From an uncultured Clostridia bacterium (GTDB lineage Bacteria; Bacillota; Clostridia; Oscillospirales; Acutalibacteraceae): 64,000 nucleotides of DNA. The notes under the pieces were generated by a model. That model was not told where the DNA came from. It worked only from the letters and a program-made list of their open reading frames with translations, and searched no databases. The stretch spans positions 62,001-126,000 of the forward strand of contig CAMVEX010000003.1 of assembly GCA_947166625.1 (NCBI GenBank), read 5' to 3'. Positions within the stretch are counted from its first letter, which is position 1; every line of letters begins with the position of its first letter. A program made the translations under genes and the position numbers. Positions 51,665 through 59,476 of the stretch are shown piece by piece.

Positions 51665-52453
51665 TTACGCCGCCTCGATCTCTTTGTTTTCCTCTTCGAT
51701 TATGCGGTTTATATCATTCTTGCCGCTGTGTCTGTAGGGCTTGAATCTGAGGATAATATACATAACCACGCCGCCAATGAAGTTCATGACGGTATCGCTC
51801 ATCGTATCCATCAGGGGGAATCGCGACATAAATGTTGCCTCATCTTTTATCGGGAACATAAGGAAGATGTTGCGGAAACTGCCGCCGGCTTCTTCAAGGG
51901 CGTTGACAACATTCCAATGCTGGGCGTCGCCGCCGAAAAACTGATCGTAGGTGAATTCAAAAAGCTCCCAGCCGGTCGAGAATATAAACCCGATGCCGAG
52001 CGCGCAGAGCACCGCTATCTGGAACGGGCAGGTCTTCTTATGCTTTATCTGCATGGCGCAGACCACTTCATAGCCGATATAGACCGCCTCGGCGGTACCG
52101 AGCGCGTGAAGTATCTTATCATACATCGGCAGACTGTAATAGAGATTCATAAATGCGCCGCCGAATGAGCCGAGGAAGAATCCGAGGGCGGTAATATCCT
52201 GAAATCTCGGGCTGAGATTCCTCAAAAAGCTCTTGTCGGAGAAGCATAGCTGAATTATCTCATAGGCAAACATTCCGACGAGGTTGGCTGCGACCTGCTG
52301 CCAGGGATTGCTTCCTTTATAATCGCCCATGGGGCCGTGGCCCACGACTATGGTGTAAACGAGAGCAAATATCATGAGGATTCTGAGGATCCACCAATAG
52401 ACGAGCTCCCATTTTTTTACATCCTTGAGCATGTTGTTAAATCTGGTTTTCAC
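51665..52453 (-). CDS. DUF2238/YjdF-like membrane protein
   Basis: A 262-residue protein with about six to seven hydrophobic helices and the family pattern YDKILHALGTAEAVYIGYE, GWELFEFTYDQFF and DTMSDTVMNFIGG. Function unknown. The start codon is GTG (52451-52453), preceded by AAAGGGTTGAAGAT; an ATG two bases upstream is out of frame and stops at once. Own promoter upstream. Confidence 0.75.
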   Translation of the reverse strand: MKTRFNNMLKDVKKWELVYWWILRILMIFALVYTIVVGHGPMGDYKGSNPWQQVAANLVGMFAYEIIQLCFSDKSFLRNLSPRFQDITALGFFLGSFGGAFMNLYYSLPMYDKILHALGTAEAVYIGYEVVCAMQIKHKKTCPFQIAVLCALGIGFIFSTGWELFEFTYDQFFGGDAQHWNVVNALEEAGGSFRNIFLMFPIKDEATFMSRFPLMDTMSDTVMNFIGGVVMYIILRFKPYRHSGKNDINRIIEEENKEIEAA

Positions 52454-52495
52454 ATCTTCAACCCTTTACTGTTTTATTGACTGTAAGTCGAATGG

Positions 52496-52524
52496 ATTAT
52501 ACTATATAATCGGGCTGAATACAA
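52496..52524 (-). promoter_or_regulatory. Promoter for the DUF2238-like gene
   Basis: On the minus strand TTGTAT (52519-52524) and TATAAT (52496-52501) are 17 bp apart, about 43 bp upstream of the GTG start. Confidence 0.7.
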
Positions 52525-52627
52525 GAAATATTACAAAATTGAAACAGTTTGGCATAATCTGCAACCCCCGATTGTATTTTTCGGATTTTAATATAAAATT
52601 GAAAAGACAGGGAAGGAGAGAAAAATT

Positions 52628-52690
52628 ATGACACGGAAGCCGCTGCAAAGCGGCTTCCGCTATTGTATATTAAGGGCGGTTGTGATATGA
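52628..52690 (+). CDS. Possible 20-residue leader peptide
   Basis: ATG at 52628 follows an excellent ribosome site (GGAAGGAGAGAAAAATT) and opens a 20-codon frame (MTRKPLQSGFRYCILRAVVI). A strong hairpin (52634-52659) lies inside the frame. TTACAA (52531-52536) and CATAAT (52553-52558), 16 bp apart, could be its promoter. It lies about 100 bp upstream of a two-component operon. It could be a leader peptide, a small protein or a chance frame. Confidence 0.35.
   Translation: MTRKPLQSGFRYCILRAVVI
52634..52659 (+). promoter_or_regulatory. Strong hairpin, possible attenuator
   Basis: Perfect 11-bp arms CGGAAGCCGCT and AGCGGCTTCCG with loop GCAA. There is no T-run after it, so it is not a classical terminator. 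Being inside a small frame with an ideal ribosome site suggests control by translation or stalling. Confidence 0.5.
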
Positions 52691-52705
52691 TGTCCGTGTG
52701 AATTC

Positions 52706-52722
52706 TTAACCTAATCTTAACC
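52706..52722 (+). promoter_or_regulatory. Direct repeats, possible response-regulator site
   Basis: TTAACC occurs at 52706-52711 and 52717-52722, an 11-bp period as bound by OmpR/PhoB-family dimers. It lies 65-80 bp upstream of an OmpR-family regulator gene, consistent with autoregulation. Confidence 0.45.
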
Positions 52723-52786
52723 TTTTTTAAGAAAAATCTTTGAATCCGCGTGTTAGAGTAAAGGCGGATCGGGAGGGATAAATCCG

Positions 52787-53479
52787 ATGTATAACGTACT
52801 CGTTTGCGATGATGACAAAGCGATACTCGACTCAATAGAGATCTATCTCAGGCACGAAGGCTATAATGTGATGAAAGCGGAAAACGGCATTGAAGCGCTG
52901 GAGATAATCAAATCCAATCAGATTCACTGCTGCATAATGGATATTATGATGCCCGGGCTCGACGGCTTGAGCGCTACCGTCAAGGTCAGAGAAAAGAATA
53001 ATATCCCGATAATCCTGCTTTCGGCAAAGAGCGAGGATACGGATAAGATCGCCGGGCTTTCATTCGGCGCCGACGATTATGTGACAAAGCCGTTTAATCC
53101 TCTTGAGCTTATCGCGAGAGTGAAATCCCAAATCCGCAGATACACCTCTCTCGGCTCAATGGAGGCGAAGGAAGGCGAGATTACGACGGGCGGGCTGAGC
53201 CTCAACACCCTCACCAAAGAGGTGACGGTTGACGGCGAGAGCGTGAAGCTGACCGCCACGGAATACGGGATCCTCGAATTCCTGATGAAAAATCTCGGCA
53301 GAGTATTCTCCACCGAGCAGATCTATGAGGCGGTCTGGAACGAGGAATGCTTCGTATCGGAAAAGACGGTCACGGTGCATATCAGACGGATCCGTGAAAA
53401 AATCGAGATAAATCCCAAAGATCCGAAATATTTAATGGTGGTGTGGGGCCTTGGATACAAAGTTGAAAAATACCGATAA
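52787..53479 (+). CDS. OmpR-family response regulator
   Basis: A 230-residue regulator: receiver domain (CDDDKAILD; Asp in IMDIMMPGLDG about 54; Lys in VTKPFNP) and winged helix (TATEYGILEFLMKNLGRVF, TVTVHIRRIREKIE). It overlaps the kinase gene by 29 bp. Similar to regulators of the VanR/PhoP class. Confidence 0.94.
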   Translation: MYNVLVCDDDKAILDSIEIYLRHEGYNVMKAENGIEALEIIKSNQIHCCIMDIMMPGLDGLSATVKVREKNNIPIILLSAKSEDTDKIAGLSFGADDYVTKPFNPLELIARVKSQIRRYTSLGSMEAKEGEITTGGLSLNTLTKEVTVDGESVKLTATEYGILEFLMKNLGRVFSTEQIYEAVWNEECFVSEKTVTVHIRRIREKIEINPKDPKYLMVVWGLGYKVEKYR

Positions 53480-56201
53480 TTTAAAGCTCAAAAGAATAAT
53501 CGCCGCGGCGCTGGCAATCCTGTTTTTCTTTATTTCGGGATTCGGCGTATTCTGTTTTGTCAGAGATACCGTCTATTACAACCGCCTGTCATCAACGGGG
53601 GATTACCCCGAGTATTCGGGTACGAATGTTTTCAGGCAGATCCTCAATGAATGCGAATACCGCATCCTTTCGGACGGCGAATATCTCTCCTGCGAAAATC
53701 TTGATGATTATCTGAAGACCTCGGTAGGGAAAGAGCTTCAAAAAACCGTAAAAGAGGGCGCGGCGAATATCAAAGCCGCGTGTGATTATCTCGACGGGGT
53801 AAAGGGGCTTGAGGTCAGCGTAACGAGGGATAACAAATATCGTTACCGTTACCGCGGCGACGACGGAAGCTATTATTTCTCTTTTAACGGCAATTTGATT
53901 TCCGCCGATGAATATAATAATCTCGATTATATTGATGATTATTATGATGAAGAATATTATGAAGAAACCGCACTTGACGGCGACTTCAACACCGACGCTT
54001 ATGAAGAGGAAACAAGCGGTAAAACCGAGACGACAACGGAGCCGACGGGATCCGAAGATGAAAGCCGCAGCTCAGCTTCAACGACCGCTCCTCAGACGGA
54101 AAACAAAGCCGAGGATGTTACCTCCGCCGTATTGACTACGGGTTATCCCGGCTTGCAGCTCGGTAAAAACAAGATAACAAATATCGGCAGAGCTATCGGG
54201 CTGATATGGAAAACGACCCGGGGCGAAAACACTAACGGTATCAATTACGGGGAGATGTCAACCGAGCAGATAATCAAAAAATACACAGACGAGCGCCTTC
54301 CCCAATCATTCACTCCCGCTGTTCACGGCGATTATTATGATTTGTATATGTGGTCGGATGTGATAAAATCCGTCAATTATGCAGTGTTTTACAATACTAC
54401 GGGCAAGGTCGCAACAAACTGCGCGGTCAAACCGGGCGACGATACAAAAACCGTTCTCTCAAAAATCGGAGAGGATTATTACGAATATTATGAAAACGGC
54501 AAATATGTCTCGTCGGCGGAGCATAAGGCAAATAATTCATACGCCGCCTCGGTCGGGTTTGAAGATTCTCCCGTAAGCACCGTTTACAGGCAGAAGAATA
54601 TCGACAGGATCTATGTGGGCTGGGATATGAAAAAATCCGGCGCCGGCGATCCCTTTATCGTGGGCCGGACGGCATTTGAGGGCAATATACATTCTCACGC
54701 AAAAATCGGCTCCGAGACGGCGTTTCTCGTGATAGCGATAATATCGTTTATCCTTGCCTGCGCCTGCTCCCTGTATGTGATCTCAAAAGCGGGGATCACC
54801 TCATCGGGCGAGGCCGCTCTGCGATTTGCGGATAAGATACCTCTGATGATCAGGGCGGGGATCGCCGCAGCTTTTATGACGGCTTGCGGCGTATTTATCG
54901 GCGGGATACATTATTATGAATTCAATCCGCAGCGGCTCTTTGTTTTCAATTCATTTCCGCCGGAGCTCGCCGAATTCATTGCCGGCCTTTCAAATCAGAT
55001 CTGCGCTCTGCTCTTTGCCGCTTTCTGCGCCGCGGGGCTCGCGCTCATCTGCTCAATGGCGAGGAATATACGCACCAAAACATTCTTCAGATATACCCTT
55101 GTAAACGCCGCAATAAGGATTATTAAATTTATCATTGGCAAAATACGCGGACTTTTCTCAAAAATCAAAACGGGGATTACAAAAGAAATTGCCGATGATT
55201 ACGCAAACGGCAAGGGCAGGAAGTTCCTCATTTTTTCGGGCATTGCAATATTCGCCGCAGCGCTTATCGGCGTTATATTGTTTACCGCGGCGTGGAGTGA
55301 CGGCGCGAGGGTGATCGGGATAATCGGCACCCTGCTTCTCGCGGCTTATGCCGCACTGCTTGCCGTATCATTCCACAGGATAGCGAAGGGCATCGGCAAA
55401 ATCAAAGAGGGCAAATTCAATAACGCCGTCAACACCGCGCTTATGCCGTCTTTTATGAAAGCGGTCGCCGAAAATATTTCATCCGTCAGAGACGGAGTGC
55501 AGGCGGCGGTAAATCAGGCTATGAGGGAGCAGGCGACGAGGACGGAGCTGCTCACAAATGTTACCCACGATCTCAAAACGCCGCTCACCTCGATAATAAC
55601 TTATGTAGATCTGCTCAAAAAGACGGATGACCCCGCCGAGCGCGAGGAATATCTCTCGGTCCTCGATGATAAATCGCAGAGGCTCAAAAAGCTGATCGAC
55701 GATCTCGTTCAGGCTTCAAAGGCGGCGAGCGGAAATGTTGAGGTAAATCCGATAAGGCTAAATCTCTGCGAATTTGCCGCCCAGATAATCGGCGAAAATG
55801 AGGATGAGCTCAGAGAGCAGGGGATCACCCTCGTTTCAAAAATCCCCTCCGATGCCGTATATGTGAATGCGGATTCAAATATCACAAACAGGATTTTTGA
55901 AAATCTGCTCTCAAATATCAAAAAATATGCGCTCAAAGGAACAAGGGCGTATATCGAGGTGACCTCAGGCGAAAACTACGGATTGATACTATTCAAAAAT
56001 ATCTCTTCCGCTCCGCTTGAAGCGGATACCGAAAAATTTACGGAGAGATTTTTCAGGGGCGATACCTCGAGAACGGGCGAAGGAAACGGGCTCGGGCTCT
56101 CCATCGCAAGCAACCTCTGCACGGCACAGGGAGGCACCTTTAAGATCGAAACGGATGGCGATCTTTTCAAAGCTATGGTGACGATACCCAAAGCAGACTG
56201 A
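53451..56201 (+). CDS. Large multi-span sensor histidine kinase
   Basis: A 916-residue kinase. A first membrane helix (about 14-34) is followed by a long extracellular region of about 390 residues, with a Tyr/Asp/Glu-rich stretch and a Thr/Ser/Glu-rich linker (about 155-220). Further helices lie at about 425-445, 465-485, 515-540, 600-620 and 625-645. The H box LLTNVTHDLKTPLTSIITYV is near 705 and the N box is NRIFENLLSNIKKYAL. Start is TTG at 53451 (a TTG at 53463 is possible), overlapping the regulator gene. Many helices plus an outer region suggest sensing at the envelope. Confidence 0.85.
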   Translation: MDTKLKNTDNLKLKRIIAAALAILFFFISGFGVFCFVRDTVYYNRLSSTGDYPEYSGTNVFRQILNECEYRILSDGEYLSCENLDDYLKTSVGKELQKTVKEGAANIKAACDYLDGVKGLEVSVTRDNKYRYRYRGDDGSYYFSFNGNLISADEYNNLDYIDDYYDEEYYEETALDGDFNTDAYEEETSGKTETTTEPTGSEDESRSSASTTAPQTENKAEDVTSAVLTTGYPGLQLGKNKITNIGRAIGLIWKTTRGENTNGINYGEMSTEQIIKKYTDERLPQSFTPAVHGDYYDLYMWSDVIKSVNYAVFYNTTGKVATNCAVKPGDDTKTVLSKIGEDYYEYYENGKYVSSAEHKANNSYAASVGFEDSPVSTVYRQKNIDRIYVGWDMKKSGAGDPFIVGRTAFEGNIHSHAKIGSETAFLVIAIISFILACACSLYVISKAGITSSGEAALRFADKIPLMIRAGIAAAFMTACGVFIGGIHYYEFNPQRLFVFNSFPPELAEFIAGLSNQICALLFAAFCAAGLALICSMARNIRTKTFFRYTLVNAAIRIIKFIIGKIRGLFSKIKTGITKEIADDYANGKGRKFLIFSGIAIFAAALIGVILFTAAWSDGARVIGIIGTLLLAAYAALLAVSFHRIAKGIGKIKEGKFNNAVNTALMPSFMKAVAENISSVRDGVQAAVNQAMREQATRTELLTNVTHDLKTPLTSIITYVDLLKKTDDPAEREEYLSVLDDKSQRLKKLIDDLVQASKAASGNVEVNPIRLNLCEFAAQIIGENEDELREQGITLVSKIPSDAVYVNADSNITNRIFENLLSNIKKYALKGTRAYIEVTSGENYGLILFKNISSAPLEADTEKFTERFFRGDTSRTGEGNGLGLSIASNLCTAQGGTFKIETDGDLFKAMVTIPKAD

Positions 56202-56238
56202 CCGGAGAAGTTTATATTTTCGCATTTTGCGAAGCAGA

Positions 56239-56262
56239 ACGGGCTGCCCGAAGGCAGCCCGT
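56239..56262. terminator. Hairpin between convergent genes
   Basis: Arms ACGGGCTGCC and GGCAGCCCGT with loop CGAA lie between the convergent kinase and membrane protein genes. The T-run is poor on both strands, so termination is likely but not certain. Confidence 0.6.
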
Positions 56263-56270
56263 TGACTGTA

Positions 56271-56714
56271 TTATCTGTAGAATAACAGGTAGAGGAAAAT
56301 CATTCCGAAATCAATGGCGAGGGTAAATACCAGCCCTATCACGCAGGTGGTGACGGCGATGCGGTCATAGACCTTGCCCATCCTCCGGTTGAGAAAAACC
56401 GTATATTCCTTATCGGTCTTATAGATTTTGTCATCCATGATCCCGTCATCGGGGAATACGCAGGGGTATTCCGCGCCGTCAATTTCATAGAATGCGGCGC
56501 GCCATTTGAATACCGTATTTCTCTCGATCCTGAGGAATTTTGCCTTTCTCTTTTTTGAAAAGAGCAGGCGTATCACAAAGAATATGAAAAACAGAGTCAT
56601 TCCCGCGCTCGCTATCGCAACGGCGCCGAGCACTCCGACCATGACAACGGTCTGCTTGCCCAAAAATAGCAGGGCGAGGATCGCCAGAATAATTACAACG
56701 ATTATCTTTTCCAT
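56271..56714 (-). CDS. Small membrane protein of unknown function
   Basis: A 147-residue protein with two hydrophobic helices at the N terminus (about 4-20, 24-50), a central soluble beta-rich part (about 55-115) and one C-terminal helix (about 120-145). The central part has a DUF3592-like flavour (VFKWRAAFYEIDGAEYPCVFPDDG), with no certain match. It follows the GH5-like gene by one base. Confidence 0.55.
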   Translation of the reverse strand: MEKIIVVIILAILALLFLGKQTVVMVGVLGAVAIASAGMTLFFIFFVIRLLFSKKRKAKFLRIERNTVFKWRAAFYEIDGAEYPCVFPDDGIMDDKIYKTDKEYTVFLNRRMGKVYDRIAVTTCVIGLVFTLAIDFGMIFLYLLFYR

Positions 56715-56715
56715 A

Positions 56716-57855
56716 TCAGCCCAGCTTCATGAAGTTTTCGGTAAGTGACGGCTTTGACACCTTTTCGCAGATCTCATCGTAGCTGTCGGCGACGGTGTCA
56801 ATAAAATCCTTCGGCTTGCAATAAATGCAGTTATCCGTATTGCTCCCCTTGAAATAGCCGCTTATCCTGCCGATGTCTCCGGGCAGAGCGATTATCTCAT
56901 CGTTTCCGAATGCGCCTTCCGAAACAGCCGTCAAGGGCATTTCCGGGGGAAGGGACTGCATAAGCTCATTCAGATTTTGAGAATCCATATCCGCGATAAC
57001 GCCGAAGCCGTAGCTTTTAAGCTCCGCCGTATCATCGGGCAGGCCTCGCGAATCCGCAAAAATAAGGTGCCTGTCATTGAGAGTGCGCAGAGCCTTGGCG
57101 GTCCTTATACAGAGGGAATAATATATTTTTTTATCCTTCTCATTCTGCTCGCCTTTAAGCTCGGCGAAGGGAAGCTCGTAGCCGAGCACTGCGGGGTTAT
57201 CCTTATAATGAGTGCTGATTTCGGAGCACATCCTGACAAATTCGCTCCGCTTTGAGAATGCCTTTTTGCCCATCTCAAAAATCCCGTATTCGCCCGCATC
57301 GGGGTTATAACCGGGGGCGTCGGAGCAGGTGAGGATGACATAGATGCCGGATTTTGCGCATTTGGAAATAAACTTATCAAGCCTCTTGAGCTGGGGCTTG
57401 TCTTTTTTTGACACCTTTTCTTCTTTGAAGAGCAGGAAGCTTCTGACGGGGAGCCTCACGCAGTTTATGCCCGCCTTCGCGATCTCTTTTATATCTGCGG
57501 GGGATACGGTGTTTTCAAAGCATTTGCCGAATATCTTTCTCGCTCCGTAATCACCGAATCTCGCCTTGAGAGCTTCAAACGAGGCACGCACTCCGCCCGG
57601 GATCAGCTCGTTGCCCTCACGGCAGCCGAAGGTGAAATCAAGCAGATTTATTCCGTTTATCTCAGTTTTTTCTCCGCGCGCGGTCACAAATCCCGCGGCG
57701 TCCGAAGCGATAAAATCATCGTCATCCAGAGCCTTTCGCCTGCGGTTTATAATGAAGCCGCCTATGACGGGGGCAGTCACCGCCGCAGCCGCCGCGGCTA
57801 CGGAAGCGGTCGCCATATTCCTGCCGTAATTTTTCTCTTTCTCTGAATTTTTCAT
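56716..57855 (-). CDS. Membrane-anchored GH5-like TIM-barrel protein, active site altered
   Basis: A 379-residue protein with an N-terminal hydrophobic stretch (about 14-34) and a TIM barrel like GH5 cellulases: GINLLDF, IKEIAKAGINCVRLPV (about 130-145), NPAVLGYELPFAE (about 228) and AVSEGAFG (about 320). GH5 enzymes use an Asn-Glu pair after strand 4 and a Glu after strand 7. Here the first site reads FAE instead of NE, so the Asn is missing; activity may be altered or lost. ATG at 57855 is used, one base after the preceding stop. Confidence 0.6.
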   Translation of the reverse strand: MKNSEKEKNYGRNMATASVAAAAAAVTAPVIGGFIINRRRKALDDDDFIASDAAGFVTARGEKTEINGINLLDFTFGCREGNELIPGGVRASFEALKARFGDYGARKIFGKCFENTVSPADIKEIAKAGINCVRLPVRSFLLFKEEKVSKKDKPQLKRLDKFISKCAKSGIYVILTCSDAPGYNPDAGEYGIFEMGKKAFSKRSEFVRMCSEISTHYKDNPAVLGYELPFAELKGEQNEKDKKIYYSLCIRTAKALRTLNDRHLIFADSRGLPDDTAELKSYGFGVIADMDSQNLNELMQSLPPEMPLTAVSEGAFGNDEIIALPGDIGRISGYFKGSNTDNCIYCKPKDFIDTVADSYDEICEKVSKPSLTENFMKLG

Positions 57856-57856
57856 A

Positions 57857-59476
57857 TCAATCAAACCTTTTCGCATTTATGAAGCATACGGTATCCTCGG
57901 TGTCAAGCACCGTAATGCCGGTTATCTCGCTGTTAAGGGCAAATTTGGATGAGCCGGTCATGAGCGGGAAGAAAACGCCTTCGCGCAGTATCATTGCCTC
58001 CGCGGTGAAACAGCCGTTGATGATATCGTCATCGGTGACGGAAGCTTTGAGATTCCTGATGACGGCGGCAAAGTTTACATCCGAGTAGCGGAAGATCCCG
58101 CCGTCTTCAAATTGGGCGAGGTAGTTTACCGCGTTGTGCTCGCCGGTGGTAAGCGCGCAGACAGCCGCCTGATAATTACCGGAATTCACCGCTTTCGCGA
58201 TCTCTTCGTCGGTGCCGTTCACAACGCTTACGGAGAGGGTGATGCCGAGAGATTTTTGCCAAACCTGGAGCTGATCTCTGATAACTTCGTCAAACCTGTC
58301 GGGGCATAGGATATTAACTTCGGCGGTGGATATTTCAAGGGCTTCGAGCCCGCGCTGCCAGTATTTTTTTGCCCTGCTGACGGAGCCTTCGATATTCGGG
58401 GTCTGGCTGCCGACCCTTGAGCGGTAGCTGTCGCTTCCGACATAGCAGCAGGCGGGGATGAAGCCGTTCGCTTTACCGAAGGATTCTGATTTGCTGAATA
58501 AGCTCTTATCAACTGAGCAGCAGAGCGCCTTGCGTATATCGGGATTTGAGAGCAGCGGATCGGAGCAGTTAAAGGCGAGGCCGATAACGGTATCGGGTAT
58601 CTCCTTGGCTACGGTGACCCCCTCCGGGATCTCGCTGAGGGGCTTGAGAAGCGCCGCGCTGAGCGAACCGTTTGAGAGCTTTTTGGAAACGGACTCGGCG
58701 TTGGGGTCAAAGGTTATCGCGACAGACAGGGGGATGACCTCTCCCTTGCCCGCGTAATATTTGTTTTTCTTAATGGTTATCTGGCTTTCGGGATCCCAGT
58801 AGCTCAGATAAAACGGGCCGTTGCAAAGCAGAGTGTTTTTGGTGAGCCCGTACCGCCCGCTCATCGCGTTGTAAAAATCGGCGTTGCAGGGCATAAATTC
58901 GCTCTCCGTGAGCCTAGTGAGAAAATCGGGGCAGGGCTCGGTCAGAGTAAATACAAGGGTGTATTCGTCCGGCGCCGTAACGCCGAGAGAGGAGAGCTCC
59001 GCTTTGCCGGCATAAATATCCGCAGCGCCGGCAATCACCATCAGCCTGCCGGCATTTGGCGATTTGATCGCGGGATCGACCGCACGCCTGCAAGCGAATA
59101 TGAAATCTTCCGCGTTGACCTTGGCATCGACAAATTTCTTATAGAATTCCTCGCCGTATTGAGTTTTGAAGGATGAGGGGCAATACCATTCGGTATCCTT
59201 CTGAAGGAAAAAGGTGTATGTGAGCCCGTCCTCGGAGATCTCCCATTTTTCGGCGATACCGGGGACTATCCCGCCTTCGGGGCCGAGCCTCACCAGACCT
59301 TCAAACACATTGTTGATCACTATCTTTGCGCCGGATTCGGAGGCGTACTGCGGGTCGAGAGTGGCCGGCGACGTGTCGATGGCGTATGCGATGCTTTTGC
59401 CCGTACCCCTTCCCGCGCAGGCGGAGCAGAGCAGGAGCGCCAGCACCGGCAGAAAACAGAGAATTTTTTTCATCAT
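57857..59476 (-). CDS. Peptide-type solute-binding lipoprotein (SBP family 5)
   Basis: A 539-residue binding protein for oligopeptide/nickel-type ABC importers: lipobox LLLCSACAG (Cys about 20), then YAIDTSPATLDPQYAS, NVFEGLVRLGPEGGIVPGIAEKWEISEDG (family signature, divided here for reading) and IRKALCCSVDKSLF. No permease or ATPase gene is adjacent. The start overlaps the topB stop by 4 bp, so the two are translated together. Confidence 0.85.
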   Translation of the reverse strand: MMKKILCFLPVLALLLCSACAGRGTGKSIAYAIDTSPATLDPQYASESGAKIVINNVFEGLVRLGPEGGIVPGIAEKWEISEDGLTYTFFLQKDTEWYCPSSFKTQYGEEFYKKFVDAKVNAEDFIFACRRAVDPAIKSPNAGRLMVIAGAADIYAGKAELSSLGVTAPDEYTLVFTLTEPCPDFLTRLTESEFMPCNADFYNAMSGRYGLTKNTLLCNGPFYLSYWDPESQITIKKNKYYAGKGEVIPLSVAITFDPNAESVSKKLSNGSLSAALLKPLSEIPEGVTVAKEIPDTVIGLAFNCSDPLLSNPDIRKALCCSVDKSLFSKSESFGKANGFIPACCYVGSDSYRSRVGSQTPNIEGSVSRAKKYWQRGLEALEISTAEVNILCPDRFDEVIRDQLQVWQKSLGITLSVSVVNGTDEEIAKAVNSGNYQAAVCALTTGEHNAVNYLAQFEDGGIFRYSDVNFAAVIRNLKASVTDDDIINGCFTAEAMILREGVFFPLMTGSSKFALNSEITGITVLDTEDTVCFINAKRFD

